Shown in pieces: positions 7,285-15,809 of a stretch of 64,000 nucleotides of DNA; positions within the stretch are counted from its first letter, which is position 1; every line of letters starts with the position of its first letter. Both the position numbers and the translations under genes were made by a program. The notes under the pieces are model-generated. The model worked only from the letters and a program-made list of their open reading frames with translations, did no database searches and was not told the DNA's origin. The stretch comes from CANMXU01 sp052030545 (lineage in GTDB: Bacteria; Pseudomonadota; Gammaproteobacteria; Enterobacterales; Alteromonadaceae). The stretch is from NCBI RefSeq assembly GCF_052030545.1, contig NZ_JBPDIH010000012.1, positions 54,459 through 118,458 on the forward strand, written 5' to 3'.

Positions 7285-7929
7285 ATGACTAATAAACATG
7301 AAGCTGTAGAAAAGAATATTGGCTTATTCGTAATTTTTACTATTTTTGCTATCAGTATTGGTGGTTTAGTAGAAATCACTCCATTATTCTTTCAAAAAGA
7401 AACAACAGAGCCTGTTGATAACCTACGTCCATATACAGCACTAGAAATGGAAGGTCGTGACATATACATTCGTGAAGGTTGTAACGTTTGTCACAGTCAA
7501 ATGATCCGCCCTTTCCGCGCTGAAACAGAACGTTACGGTCACTACAGTGTTGCCGGTGAGCAAGTATGGGAACATCCATTTTTATGGGGTTCAAAACGTA
7601 CTGGTCCTGACTTAGCCCGTGTTGGTGGTCGTTATAGTGATGATTGGCACCGTGCTCATTTAATTGACCCTCGTTCAGTTGTGCCTGAGTCGAATATGCC
7701 ATCGTTCAAGTGGTTAGAAGAAACAACTCTTGATGGTGAATTAACGGCGAAGAAACTAGAAACCTTTAACTGGTTAACTAGAAACCGCTCGCATAAAAAT
7801 GAACAAGGTGAACGCATTCCATTATATTCTGAAGAAGACGTTGCTGGCGCGCAAGCTGCCGTGCAAGGTAAAACAGAAATGGATGCGCTTATTGCGTACT
7901 TGCAATCACTTGGTCATGCGTTGAAATAA
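7285..7929 (+). CDS. ccoO: cbb3-type cytochrome c oxidase subunit II (mono-heme c)
   Basis: 214 residues. An N-terminal membrane anchor (about 12-35) is followed by a periplasmic mono-heme cytochrome c domain with the heme-binding motif Cys66-N-V-Cys69-His70. CcoO passes electrons from CcoP to CcoN. It begins 9 bases after the ccoN stop with a GGAG Shine-Dalgarno sequence in between, so the two are cotranscribed. Length and motifs are those expected. Confidence 0.98.
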   Translation: MTNKHEAVEKNIGLFVIFTIFAISIGGLVEITPLFFQKETTEPVDNLRPYTALEMEGRDIYIREGCNVCHSQMIRPFRAETERYGHYSVAGEQVWEHPFLWGSKRTGPDLARVGGRYSDDWHRAHLIDPRSVVPESNMPSFKWLEETTLDGELTAKKLETFNWLTRNRSHKNEQGERIPLYSEEDVAGAQAAVQGKTEMDALIAYLQSLGHALK

Positions 7930-7930
7930 T

Positions 7931-8110
7931 ATGGATTACGGAACGCTTAGAGGGCTAATTGCCCTAGTAATTTTAGCATTGTTCTTAATTATTGTTGTTT
8001 GGGCTTTCAATAAGAAACGTAAGAGTTCTTTTGATGATGCCGCTAACTCAATTTTTGAAAACGAGCACAACGAAAAAACAAGCAAACAGGAGACTAATAA
8101 TAATGTCTAG
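7931..8110 (+). CDS. ccoQ: cbb3-type oxidase small subunit CcoQ
   Basis: 59 codons starting MDYGTLRGLIALVILALF: one transmembrane helix (about 8-26), then a charged tail with KKRK, as in CcoQ/FixQ. It begins one base after ccoO and its last 8 bases overlap the start of ccoP. CcoQ stabilises the assembled oxidase. The position between ccoO and ccoP and the single-helix architecture support the call; sequence conservation in this family is low. Confidence 0.92.
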   Translation: MDYGTLRGLIALVILALFLIIVVWAFNKKRKSSFDDAANSIFENEHNEKTSKQETNNNV

Positions 8111-9068
8111 CTTCTGGAATATATGGATTTGGGTTCTAACACTCGGTACTTTAGTAGGTTGTGCACTTCTACTAAAATGGTGTTTAAAGAACTTCGCTGG
8201 TGTTAAAGAAGGTGAGTCAATGGGACACACTTTCGATGGCATTGAAGAATTAAATAACCCTTTACCTTCATGGTGGAGTTGGTTCTTTGGTTTAACTATC
8301 CTTTGGGGTTTTGCCTACTTTGTCATTTATGGCTTAGGCGACTGGAAAGGTGTAACAAATTGGAAAAGTGCAAACCAAGATGTTACTAGCTTAGCTGATT
8401 CAAAAGCACAAATGATTGCAGCAAGAGAAAATGGCATTATCGTACAATACGATCGTGAAATGGACGCTGCTGAAGCTAAATACGGCCCTATCTTTGAAGC
8501 TTTTGCCAAGCGCAGCATCGAAGATCTTGCAACTGACAAAGACGCGTTAAAAATAGGTCAACGCTTATTTTTACAAAACTGCTCACAATGTCATGGTTCA
8601 AATGCTAGCGGTACAACAGGCTTCCCTGATTTAACCGACAATGCATGGTTATATGGTGGTACACCTGAAGCGATTAAAGAAAGTATCTTAAACGGTCGTA
8701 AAGCAACAGGTATGATGGCTTGGGAAGGCGCGTTAGGCGGTGAACAAGGTGTTAAAGAAGTTGCAGCTTACGTGATTAGTTTAAGTGGTCGCTCAGTGAA
8801 CCCAGACCTTGCAGAAGCTGGTAAAGCCAAATTTGGTCTTTGTGCTGGTTGTCATGGCGCAGATGGTAAAGGTAGCTTAGCAATGAACTTACCTTTAGGT
8901 GCACCAAATTTAACTGACAACATTTGGTTATACGGTGGTTCACAACGTGTAATTGAAGAGTCTATTCGTAACGGTCGTGCTGGTGTTATGCCGCCGTGGA
9001 AAGACATCTTAGGTGAAGAAAAAGTTCACTTGATCAGTGCTTACGTTTATAGCTTATCGCAAAAATAA
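8103..9068 (+). CDS. ccoP: cbb3-type cytochrome c oxidase subunit III (di-heme c)
   Basis: 321 residues from the ATG at 8103. A frame extending upstream to 7992 exists but lies inside ccoQ. The 8103 start has AGGAG 10 bases before it and gives the standard N-terminus MSSFWNIWIW. Two membrane helices (about 6-27 and 55-77) are followed by two cytochrome c domains with Cys160-x2-Cys163-His164 and Cys247-x2-Cys250-His251. CcoP accepts electrons from soluble or membrane cytochrome c. Last gene of ccoNOQP; a terminator follows. Confidence 0.97.
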   Translation: MSSFWNIWIWVLTLGTLVGCALLLKWCLKNFAGVKEGESMGHTFDGIEELNNPLPSWWSWFFGLTILWGFAYFVIYGLGDWKGVTNWKSANQDVTSLADSKAQMIAARENGIIVQYDREMDAAEAKYGPIFEAFAKRSIEDLATDKDALKIGQRLFLQNCSQCHGSNASGTTGFPDLTDNAWLYGGTPEAIKESILNGRKATGMMAWEGALGGEQGVKEVAAYVISLSGRSVNPDLAEAGKAKFGLCAGCHGADGKGSLAMNLPLGAPNLTDNIWLYGGSQRVIEESIRNGRAGVMPPWKDILGEEKVHLISAYVYSLSQK

Positions 9069-9092
9069 TGTAATCATTTAAGATTAATTTAA

Positions 9093-9124
9093 AAACCCTG
9101 TTAAGCGATTAACAGGGTTTTTTT
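9093..9124 (+). terminator. Rho-independent terminator after ccoP
   Basis: Stem AACCCTGTTAA, loop GCGA, stem TTAACAGGGTT, then a T tract. It separates ccoNOQP from the assembly genes, which have their own promoter at 9171. Confidence 0.93.
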
Positions 9125-9170
9125 ATACGTAAATTTTACAATATAATCGGCTAAATTATACGGCTTTAAC

Positions 9171-9199
9171 TTGGTTCAAAGCCAATATATTAGTATAAT
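9171..9199 (+). promoter_or_regulatory. Sigma-70 promoter of the ccoHIS operon
   Basis: TTGGTT at 9171-9176, a 17-base spacer and a perfect TATAAT at 9194-9199, 29 bases before the next start codon. No FNR-type site was noticed beside it, so basal expression of the assembly genes is possible. Confidence 0.7.
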
Positions 9200-9228
9200 G
9201 GCGCCCTATTTTCTTAGTGTGAATTGTA

Positions 9229-9723
9229 ATGAAAACATCATGGTATAAAGAGCCTTGGGCATGGTTAGTATTTATTTTGCCTCTTACTGCAGTTGTTGCA
9301 GGGATTGCCACCTTAATTATCGCAAATACCAACCCAGATACTTTGGTTGTCGGCGATTATTACAAAAAAGGCAAAGCCATCAATTTAGAAGTAAATAAAG
9401 TAAAACTGGCCCAAAAGTTAGGCATGCGCTTTGAATTGAAGCTAGAAAGTCAAGACTTAATCATCAAGCCTACAGGCATTGAAAAAATATTTCCTATGCT
9501 AAACGTTAATTTTTACCACCCTACGTTAGCCAAAAACGATTTTTATTTAGCGTTAACACCTGATGGAAGCGGTAACTTTCGTCATCATTTTGAACAACCT
9601 ATTACGGGAAAATGGCGTATTACAGTATCGTCATTTGAAAATACATGGAAAATTCAAAATACAATTTCATTACCTCAAAGTAACTTTATCGAAATTATTC
9701 CTAACCTTACTGAAGCAAATTAA
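9229..9723 (+). CDS. ccoH: FixH/CcoH-family cbb3 oxidase assembly protein
   Basis: 164 residues. The N-terminal helix (about 11-32) follows a short WYKEPWAW stretch, and a periplasmic beta domain follows with GDYYKKGKAINLE near residues 42-54, which is characteristic of FixH. The family helps insert or retain subunits during cbb3 oxidase assembly. It is the first gene of an overlapping run ccoH-ccoI-ccoS-safE; its stop overlaps the next start by one base. ccoG, which often sits between ccoP and ccoH, is not present here. Confidence 0.92.
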   Translation: MKTSWYKEPWAWLVFILPLTAVVAGIATLIIANTNPDTLVVGDYYKKGKAINLEVNKVKLAQKLGMRFELKLESQDLIIKPTGIEKIFPMLNVNFYHPTLAKNDFYLALTPDGSGNFRHHFEQPITGKWRITVSSFENTWKIQNTISLPQSNFIEIIPNLTEAN

Positions 9724-12119
9724 TGGCACAAAATTGTTACCACTGTGGCGAAATGGTGCCTAACGGCATCAATTTGTCGGTTAAAATTTTCCAAAAGCAA
9801 CAAAACATGTGTTGTATTGGTTGCCAAGCAGTTGCCCAAACGATTGTCGATAACGGCTTAACGGATTACTACCAATACCGCACAGAGCCAGCGACAAAAG
9901 GCACACCGCTAGTACCTGAACAATTACAAAAGAATAAACTGCTTGATGATGCAAACCTGCAAAACGAATTCACCTATACGACAGACGCATATAAAGAAAC
10001 AATTTTAACTGTCGATGGTATCAGTTGTGCAGCTTGTGCTTGGCTAATTGAAATGCAGTTAGCCAAAGTTGAAGGCGTTATTGCAATTAACGTTAATGCA
10101 ACCACACAACGAGCAACAGTGCGTTGGCATAACGACACCATTAGCTTAAGTGAAATTCTAACCCATTTAGAACACATTGGTTATCATGCGCTACCTTTTA
10201 AAGCGAATGCCGTTGAAGAAAATAATAAAAAACAGGCCAAGGTTTTCATCAAACGTTTAGGCATTTCCGGCATTTTAATGATGCAAGTAATGATGATCGC
10301 TACCGGATTATATTTTGGCGCGTTCTCTGGCATGTCTGAAACCATTCTGGTCTACTTACGCTGGACCAGTATGTTACTGACCTTTCCTATTGTGAGTTAT
10401 GGTGCATTTCCTTTTTACAAAGGCGCAGTTAATGCATTAAAAATAAAACGTTTATCTATGGATGTACCTGTTTCTATTGCTATTTCCTTAGCATTTTGTG
10501 CTTCCGTTTGGGCAACCGTAACTCAACAAGGAGAAGTGTATTTTGAATCAGTCTCTATGTTCACTTTTCTACTGCTTATCGGTAAATTTCTCGAGTTTCG
10601 AGCGCGTTCACGTGCCGCTGAAGTATCAGCAAATTTATTGAAACTTATGCCAATGACGGCTGTAAAAATTGTCGCAACAGACACTGGCGATGAAGAGCAC
10701 TATATTGCGGCTAAAAACCTACAGGAAAATGATTTAGTTATTGTAAAGCCTGGTGAAACCGTGCCTGCAGATGGCACTATTTTACAAGGTAAAAGTCAGC
10801 TAAACGAGTCTATGCTTTCTGGAGAGCAGCTCCCCGTTAAGAAATCGATTGGTGAAAAAGTTTTTGCTGGTACCGTAAACGGTGATGGCAATTTAACTGT
10901 TGAAGTAAAGCAAATAAGTAGCCATTCATTTTTAAGCCAGCTGATTCGTTTAAGTGAACATTCTCAAGCTCATAAACCCAAAATTGCCAAATTATCAGAT
11001 AAAATTGCCCAATATTTTGTTGCCGTTATTTTAGTTACCGCAATTTGTACCGCTCTTTATTGGCATCAACATATGCCAGAGGAAGCGTTTTGGATCACGC
11101 TATCTGTACTCGTCGCTACCTGCCCTTGCGCGTTGTCATTAGCAACACCTACCGCCTTAACTTGTGCAACCACACGGTTAAATAAAGACGGTATCATGAT
11201 CAAATCAGCTCATGTAATGGAAACAATCCCAAAAATTTCAACCATGGCATTTGATAAAACAGGTACATTAACCAACGGCGAGTTTACCATTGTGCATGTC
11301 GATGTAATTGATGAACAATTTACAAAAGCACAATTGCTAGCAATTGCCGCAGCACTTGAATGTCATTCTCAACATCCATTAGCTAAACCGTTTAGCCAAT
11401 ATCGAGATTTTTCTTATCAGTGTGAAAAGCCAACGGTAGAGCCCGGTTGCGGGGTTTCGGGCCTAATTAACAATCAGAAATTTGCGATTGGTAAACCTAC
11501 TTGGCTACTCAATAAAAGTGAACTGTCTCAATACGAAAACAAACAATGTTTACTGACTCAGGATGGACAAGTCATTGCATCGTTTACGTTACGTGATGAT
11601 ATTAGAGAAGATGCAAAAGACCTGCTCGATTATTTGACCAAGCAAAATATTAGTTCATTAATGTTATCTGGTGACAATGCGGCAGGTTGTCTCGCCGTAA
11701 AAGAAGCGCTTAACATTGCCACAACTCATAGTGGCTTAACCGCGCTTGATAAAATGGAATTGCTCAAAGAGCGACAAAAATCGCATACGGTTGCTATGGT
11801 AGGCGATGGTGTGAATGACACACCGGTATTCGGCGCTGCACATATCGCAATTGCAATGGGCAGCGGTACCGATATCGCCAAAAACGGCGCAGATGTTATT
11901 TTGTTGAATAATCAACTCGCTTCAATTGAACAATTGCAAAAAACCGCCATTAAAACTAAAAAAATTGTTTGGCAAAATTACCTTTGGGCATTTGGCTACA
12001 ATGCCATAGTATTACCGCTTGCTGTAGCAGGATTTATTACGCCTTATATGGCGGTTATCGGCATGTCGTTAAGTTCAATACTTGTTATTACTAACTCGCT
12101 AAGGTTATTAAAAAAATGA
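9723..12119 (+). CDS. ccoI: Copper-translocating P-type ATPase for cbb3 oxidase assembly
   Basis: 798 residues, P1B-type. The N-terminal extension has CYHC (5-8) and CCIGC (30-34), followed by a heavy-metal-associated domain with Cys102-x2-Cys105. The transmembrane part carries Cys467-Pro-Cys469, the Cu+ channel motif. Asp511 in DKTGT is the phosphorylated residue, and GDGVND lies at about 694-699. CcoI/FixI exports Cu+ needed for the CuB site. It overlaps ccoH by one base and ccoS by four (ATGA), pointing to translational coupling. Confidence 0.97.
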   Translation: MAQNCYHCGEMVPNGINLSVKIFQKQQNMCCIGCQAVAQTIVDNGLTDYYQYRTEPATKGTPLVPEQLQKNKLLDDANLQNEFTYTTDAYKETILTVDGISCAACAWLIEMQLAKVEGVIAINVNATTQRATVRWHNDTISLSEILTHLEHIGYHALPFKANAVEENNKKQAKVFIKRLGISGILMMQVMMIATGLYFGAFSGMSETILVYLRWTSMLLTFPIVSYGAFPFYKGAVNALKIKRLSMDVPVSIAISLAFCASVWATVTQQGEVYFESVSMFTFLLLIGKFLEFRARSRAAEVSANLLKLMPMTAVKIVATDTGDEEHYIAAKNLQENDLVIVKPGETVPADGTILQGKSQLNESMLSGEQLPVKKSIGEKVFAGTVNGDGNLTVEVKQISSHSFLSQLIRLSEHSQAHKPKIAKLSDKIAQYFVAVILVTAICTALYWHQHMPEEAFWITLSVLVATCPCALSLATPTALTCATTRLNKDGIMIKSAHVMETIPKISTMAFDKTGTLTNGEFTIVHVDVIDEQFTKAQLLAIAAALECHSQHPLAKPFSQYRDFSYQCEKPTVEPGCGVSGLINNQKFAIGKPTWLLNKSELSQYENKQCLLTQDGQVIASFTLRDDIREDAKDLLDYLTKQNISSLMLSGDNAAGCLAVKEALNIATTHSGLTALDKMELLKERQKSHTVAMVGDGVNDTPVFGAAHIAIAMGSGTDIAKNGADVILLNNQLASIEQLQKTAIKTKKIVWQNYLWAFGYNAIVLPLAVAGFITPYMAVIGMSLSSILVITNSLRLLKK

Positions 12120-12307
12120 GCATCATTTACGTTCTGATCCCTATTGCTATTTTATTAACAGCCCTCGGTATTTATTTATTTTTTTGGGCAGTAAAAACAG
12201 AGCAATTCGATGACTTAGAAAAGCAAGGCATGAGCATCTTGTTTGATGAAGAAGGTAAAGATAAAAAAGCCGCTGAATCCAAGCCTACCGAATCGAACAA
12301 TGATTAA
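12116..12307 (+). CDS. ccoS: cbb3-type oxidase assembly protein CcoS
   Basis: 63 residues: one N-terminal helix (about 4-24, ending FFWAVKTEQFDDLE), then a charged tail. The WAVKTEQFDDLE stretch with GMSILFD is the hallmark of CcoS/FixS, required for cofactor insertion into cbb3 oxidase. It overlaps ccoI by four bases at the front and the next gene by eight at the back. Confidence 0.95.
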   Translation: MSIIYVLIPIAILLTALGIYLFFWAVKTEQFDDLEKQGMSILFDEEGKDKKAAESKPTESNND

Positions 12308-12974
12308 CATGCCATTAGACTACCTATCAGCTTTCATTATCGGATTATTAGGCTCAGGTCACTGCATAGGCATGTGCGGTGGTATTAGCTCATTATTAAC
12401 TTCAGCGATCCCTGGCGAAAAACCTAAAGCGTCTTTAGTTTTAGGGTATAACCTAGGCAGAATACTTTCCTATAGTCTAATTGGCGCTATTGTCGGTTTT
12501 ACTAGTTCAATTGCCGTTAGAAATATAGGCGTGCCGGTAATTGGTTTACGCCTGATTTCCGGCGTATTTTTAGTATTACTTGGTTTATATATTGGCCAAT
12601 GGCTTATGTGGATCAGTAAACTGGAAAAATTTGGCCAATTTATCTGGCGTTACTTATCACCATTAAGTAAACAAATCCTTCCAGTTGATAGCACAAATAA
12701 AGCGATTTTATTAGGCGCTATTTGGGGCTGGCTGCCCTGTGGTTTGGTTTATTCAACCTTAACCTGGGCATTAGCTAGCAATAGTGCTTTTTCGGGCGCA
12801 TTTATCATGTTCTGCTTCGGATTAGGCACATTACCAGCGCTTTTAACGGTTTCATTTGGTTTTTTTAATATAAAAAACATCTTGAAAAATACATATTTTA
12901 GAAAAGCATTAGCATTAGTTACAATATTGTATGGAATTTTCACTATATCGTTTGCATATAGGCAATTGTTTTAA
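12300..12974 (+). CDS. SafE/TauE-like (DsbD_2-type) membrane protein linked to the cco cluster
   Basis: About 224 residues from ATG 12300 (MINMPLDYLSAF). The frame is open further upstream but inside ccoS; ATG 12309 is a close alternative. Six helices are predicted, with the motif GSGHCIGMCGG in helix 1 and WLPCGLVYSTL in the fourth. These paired Cys/His-containing helices are typical of the sulfite-exporter/DsbD transmembrane superfamily. Members of this type commonly follow ccoS in gammaproteobacteria, and a role in metal or thiol handling during oxidase assembly is often suggested but unproven. Confidence 0.85.
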   Translation: MINMPLDYLSAFIIGLLGSGHCIGMCGGISSLLTSAIPGEKPKASLVLGYNLGRILSYSLIGAIVGFTSSIAVRNIGVPVIGLRLISGVFLVLLGLYIGQWLMWISKLEKFGQFIWRYLSPLSKQILPVDSTNKAILLGAIWGWLPCGLVYSTLTWALASNSAFSGAFIMFCFGLGTLPALLTVSFGFFNIKNILKNTYFRKALALVTILYGIFTISFAYRQLF

Positions 12975-13019
12975 TATGATCTTAGTCAATAAGTTTGATG
13001 CTAAGTTATTTAGGTAGTT

Positions 13020-13739
13020 ATGCAAAATCGTCACTGTTCAGGTCAACAACACATTCATTGTCAAAACTGTAGTATCAGTGAGCTATGTCTACCTTTCTCC
13101 CTTAATGACAAAGAGTTGGACGTTTTAGATAAAATTATCGACCGTAAACGTCCTATCCATAAAGGTGAGCAAATTTTCCAAGATGGCGAAAAGATGCAAG
13201 CATTGTATGCTATTCGTTCAGGCACATTTAAAACTTTTACGGTAAATGAACAAGGTGAAGAGCAAATTACGGGCTTTCATTTAGCTGGTGATTTATTGGG
13301 GTTTGACGCGATTGCCGAATCAGAGCATCCTAGTTTTGCAAAAGCACTCGAAACATCAATGGTTTGTGAAATCCCCTACAACACGTTAGATACGTTATCT
13401 AACAGTATGCCGAAACTTAAAAAGCAAATTCTTCGTTTAATGAGTAATGAAATTCGCGAAGATCAAGAAATGCTTACACTGCTTAATCGTAAAAATGCTG
13501 AACAACGTTTAGCAACCTTTATTAGTGCATTAAGTGCGAGATACCACGATAGAGGCTTGTCGTCAGTTGAATTTCGTTTATCAATGACTAGAAGTGACAT
13601 TGGTAACTATATTGGTTTAACCGTTGAAACAATTAGCCGTTTATTCAACCGTTTTCACAAAAGCGGTTTAATTAAAATCGACGGTAAACTTATTACCATT
13701 TTAGATATTACCAAACTCAATGAAGTTGCTGGCCTATAG
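13020..13739 (+). CDS. fnr: FNR/EtrA anaerobic regulator
   Basis: 239 residues. Cluster cysteines are Cys14-x2-Cys17-x5-Cys23 and Cys116. The recognition helix contains E-T-I-S-R, matching FNR contacts to TTGAT. The gene order ccoS, safE-like, fnr, uspE is the usual one in Shewanella and relatives, where the regulator is called EtrA. It senses oxygen through a [4Fe-4S] cluster and switches genes for low-oxygen respiration. This is the orthologue by position; the gene at 4690 is the extra paralogue. Confidence 0.95.
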   Translation: MQNRHCSGQQHIHCQNCSISELCLPFSLNDKELDVLDKIIDRKRPIHKGEQIFQDGEKMQALYAIRSGTFKTFTVNEQGEEQITGFHLAGDLLGFDAIAESEHPSFAKALETSMVCEIPYNTLDTLSNSMPKLKKQILRLMSNEIREDQEMLTLLNRKNAEQRLATFISALSARYHDRGLSSVEFRLSMTRSDIGNYIGLTVETISRLFNRFHKSGLIKIDGKLITILDITKLNEVAGL

Positions 13740-13816
13740 GCTAGCAACCCACTGATTCCCCTTCCTAATTAAAATTTAAACACTTGTTTAATTATTTTCT
13801 AACTATCACTATAAAC

Positions 13817-13830
13817 TTGATATAAAACAA
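13817..13830. promoter_or_regulatory. FNR-type binding site upstream of uspE
   Basis: TTGAT-ATAA-AACAA matches the FNR consensus at 9 of 10 fixed positions. A possible -10 box (TATTAA near 13856) would place the site about 44 bases before the start of transcription, compatible with class II activation. Several usp genes are known FNR-family targets. Confidence 0.55.
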
Positions 13831-13895
13831 AATACTATCATTTCTGGTAAGGCACTATTAAACTGTAATTAAGCGTTAATTTTTGCCAAGGTGAA

Positions 13896-14831
13896 ATGAT
13901 GGAAAAATATCAAAAAATTCTTGTAGTTATCGACCCAACCACAGATGAACAAAAAGCGCTAAAACGCGCGATAGAGCTTGCGAAAAAAACAGGCGCTAGC
14001 ATTACTGCATTTTTATCTATCTTTGACTTTTCCTATGAAATGACCACAATGCTGTCAAAAGACGAGCGTGAAGTCATGAGACAATCTGTGATCACAGATA
14101 AACTACAATGGATTGACACTGCCATAGACGCACTAAATGACGGTAACCTCACTATTGAAAGCAAAGTGGTGTGGCACAACCGCCCTTTTGAGTCGATTAT
14201 CAATGAAGTACTAGAGTATAACTTTGATATCGTTGTTAAAGGTACTCATCAACACGATAAACTCAAATCAGTAATATTTACACCAACAGATTGGCATTTA
14301 TTACGTAAATGCCCTTGTCCGGTATTATTAGTTAAAGATCATTTATGGCCAGAAAATGGTAAAATTCTTGCAGCTATCAACGTAGGAAGTGATGAAGAAG
14401 AGCATCAGTTACTTAACGATAAAATCACTGAAGAATCCCTTAATTTATCTAAAATTATCAAAGCGCAAGTTCATCTAATTAACTCATTTCCGGGTACTCC
14501 GGTTAATATTGCCATTGAAATTCCTGAGTTTAACTCTTCTGAATACAATGATGCCATGCTCAAGCACCATCAAGAAGCGATGACAGAGCACGCTCAGCGC
14601 TTTAATATTGCTCCTGAGCGTGTATCCGTTGAAGAAGGCTTACCTGAAGACGTAATAGAAAATGCTGCCAACAAACTAGATGCAGAGCTCGTCGTACTTG
14701 GAACTGTAGGTAGAACAGGAATATCGGCGGCCTTTATTGGTAATACTGCAGAGCATGTTATTGATAGGTTAAATTGTGATGTATTAGCACTTAAACCAGA
14801 AGGTTACATTTCCCCGTTAGATTACGATTAA
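13896..14831 (+). CDS. uspE: Universal stress protein E (tandem Usp domains)
   Basis: 311 residues with two Usp domains (about 5-150 and 155-305). It is colinear with E. coli UspE, with shared stretches such as FDFSYEMTT, VVWHNRPFE, FTPTDWHLLRKCP and VLGTVGRTGISAAF. UspE is a cytosolic stress protein linked to motility, adhesion and oxidative-stress survival. Two adjacent ATG codons are possible starts (13896 and 13899); the second has slightly better spacing from AAGGTGA. An FNR-type site lies upstream. The position next to fnr is conserved in gammaproteobacteria. Confidence 0.95.
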   Translation: MMEKYQKILVVIDPTTDEQKALKRAIELAKKTGASITAFLSIFDFSYEMTTMLSKDEREVMRQSVITDKLQWIDTAIDALNDGNLTIESKVVWHNRPFESIINEVLEYNFDIVVKGTHQHDKLKSVIFTPTDWHLLRKCPCPVLLVKDHLWPENGKILAAINVGSDEEEHQLLNDKITEESLNLSKIIKAQVHLINSFPGTPVNIAIEIPEFNSSEYNDAMLKHHQEAMTEHAQRFNIAPERVSVEEGLPEDVIENAANKLDAELVVLGTVGRTGISAAFIGNTAEHVIDRLNCDVLALKPEGYISPLDYD

Positions 14832-14867
14832 AAAATTAATATCGGATATTGGAAATCACATAAATAA

Positions 14868-14898
14868 AAAGCCTAACTACCGTAAGTAGTTAGGCTTT
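14868..14898. terminator. Bidirectional terminator between uspE and pyrF
   Basis: A perfect 13-bp stem, AAAGCCTAACTAC (14868-14880) with GTAGTTAGGCTTT (14886-14898), has a 5-base loop. It has an A-rich flank on the left and a T-rich flank on the right, so it can end transcripts from both convergent genes. Confidence 0.88.
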
Positions 14899-14925
14899 AT
14901 ATTTCTTATACGTTAATTTATTTAG

Positions 14926-15630
14926 TTATTTAGTTAGCGATTGATTAATCTGTTGTAAGACCGCATGTGGGTCATCAGCTTTGGTTATCGGACGGCCAAT
15001 CACTAAATAGTCTACGCCAATATTTACTGCCTGCTCTGGAGTCATAATACGCTTTTGGTCGTCTACGTTACTACCTGCTGGGCGAATACCAGGAGTCACT
15101 AATTTAAAATCTTGTCCTAGGTCTGCTTTTAGCATTTCAGCCTCTTGAGCCGAACAAACAACACCATCTAAGCCCGCTTGCTTAGTGAGCGCCGCTAAAT
15201 GTTTAACCTGCTCAGCAGGTGATTTAGTAATACCTAAACCTATCAAGTCACTTTCTTCCATACTGGTAAGTACTGTTACCGCAATAAGCAATGGCGCTTT
15301 CTCACCATAAGGCACAAGTGCTTCTTTCGCTTTTGCCATCATTTTTAAGCCGCCAGAGGCATGCACGTTAACCATCCAAACGCCAAGCTCAGCAGCTGCA
15401 GTTACCGCTTTAGCAACCGTGTTAGGAATATCGTGAAACTTTAAGTCTAAAAACACGTCAAAACCACGTTTAACCAGCTCACGTACAAAATCAGGCCCAA
15501 AGTAAGTAAACATTTCTTTGCCGACTTTTAAGCGACAATCACTTGGCTGAATTTTATCAACAAAAGCTAACGCATCTGCTTGTTTATCAAAATCTAAAGC
15601 TACAACAACTTTTGGATCATTCACTTTCAT
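14926..15630 (-). CDS. pyrF: Orotidine 5'-phosphate decarboxylase
   Basis: 234 residues, the class I bacterial form. The catalytic Asp-Lys-x4-Asp-type signature is visible as FLDLKFHDIPNT (about 60-71), and the C-terminal phosphate-binding loop reads YLVIGRPITKA. The enzyme converts OMP to UMP, the last step of de novo pyrimidine synthesis. AGAGG precedes the ATG. It is the last gene of the minus-strand series after lapA-lapB, but is separated from lapB by a palindromic element and an octamer array that together form its 5' leader. Confidence 0.97.
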   Translation of the reverse strand: MKVNDPKVVVALDFDKQADALAFVDKIQPSDCRLKVGKEMFTYFGPDFVRELVKRGFDVFLDLKFHDIPNTVAKAVTAAAELGVWMVNVHASGGLKMMAKAKEALVPYGEKAPLLIAVTVLTSMEESDLIGLGITKSPAEQVKHLAALTKQAGLDGVVCSAQEAEMLKADLGQDFKLVTPGIRPAGSNVDDQKRIMTPEQAVNIGVDYLVIGRPITKADDPHAVLQQINQSLTK

Positions 15631-15637
15631 ATTCCTC

Positions 15638-15685
15638 TAATTCTTTAATTCTTTAATTCTTTAATTCTTTAATTCTTTAATTCTT
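15638..15685. repeat. Six tandem copies of an 8-bp repeat in the pyrF leader
   Basis: TAATTCTT repeats exactly six times (15638-15685), ending 7 bases upstream of the pyrF start codon on the minus strand. On the pyrF message this reads as AAGAATTA units just before the ribosome-binding site. Copy-number change by slippage could alter the leader length. Confidence 0.92.
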
Positions 15686-15700
15686 TATAACTGTAGTGAG

Positions 15701-15806
15701 TTTTTACTAAGCGTCTATGGTTCTAATTTCAAGGAAAAAGCACGGAGTTGGTGAATACCAATGAGTACTTTTGACGCTGAAATTGGAGCATAGCGCAAAG
15801 TAAAAA
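15701..15806. repeat. Long imperfect palindrome between lapB and pyrF
   Basis: An outer arm of about 30 bases (15701-15731) pairs imperfectly with 15778-15806; both arms contain TTTTTACT, GCG, CTATG and AATTTCA in the same order. The inner part contains a perfect hairpin, TTGGT-GAAT-ACCAA. A dispersed extragenic palindrome or small non-autonomous element is likely, but only one copy was noticed in the window. Confidence 0.7.
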
Positions 15807-15809
15807 GCA

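Noticed and set aside
7992..8102. Upstream extension of ccoP
   Set aside because: It lies inside ccoQ in another frame; the ATG at 8103 has a good ribosome site and the standard N-terminus.
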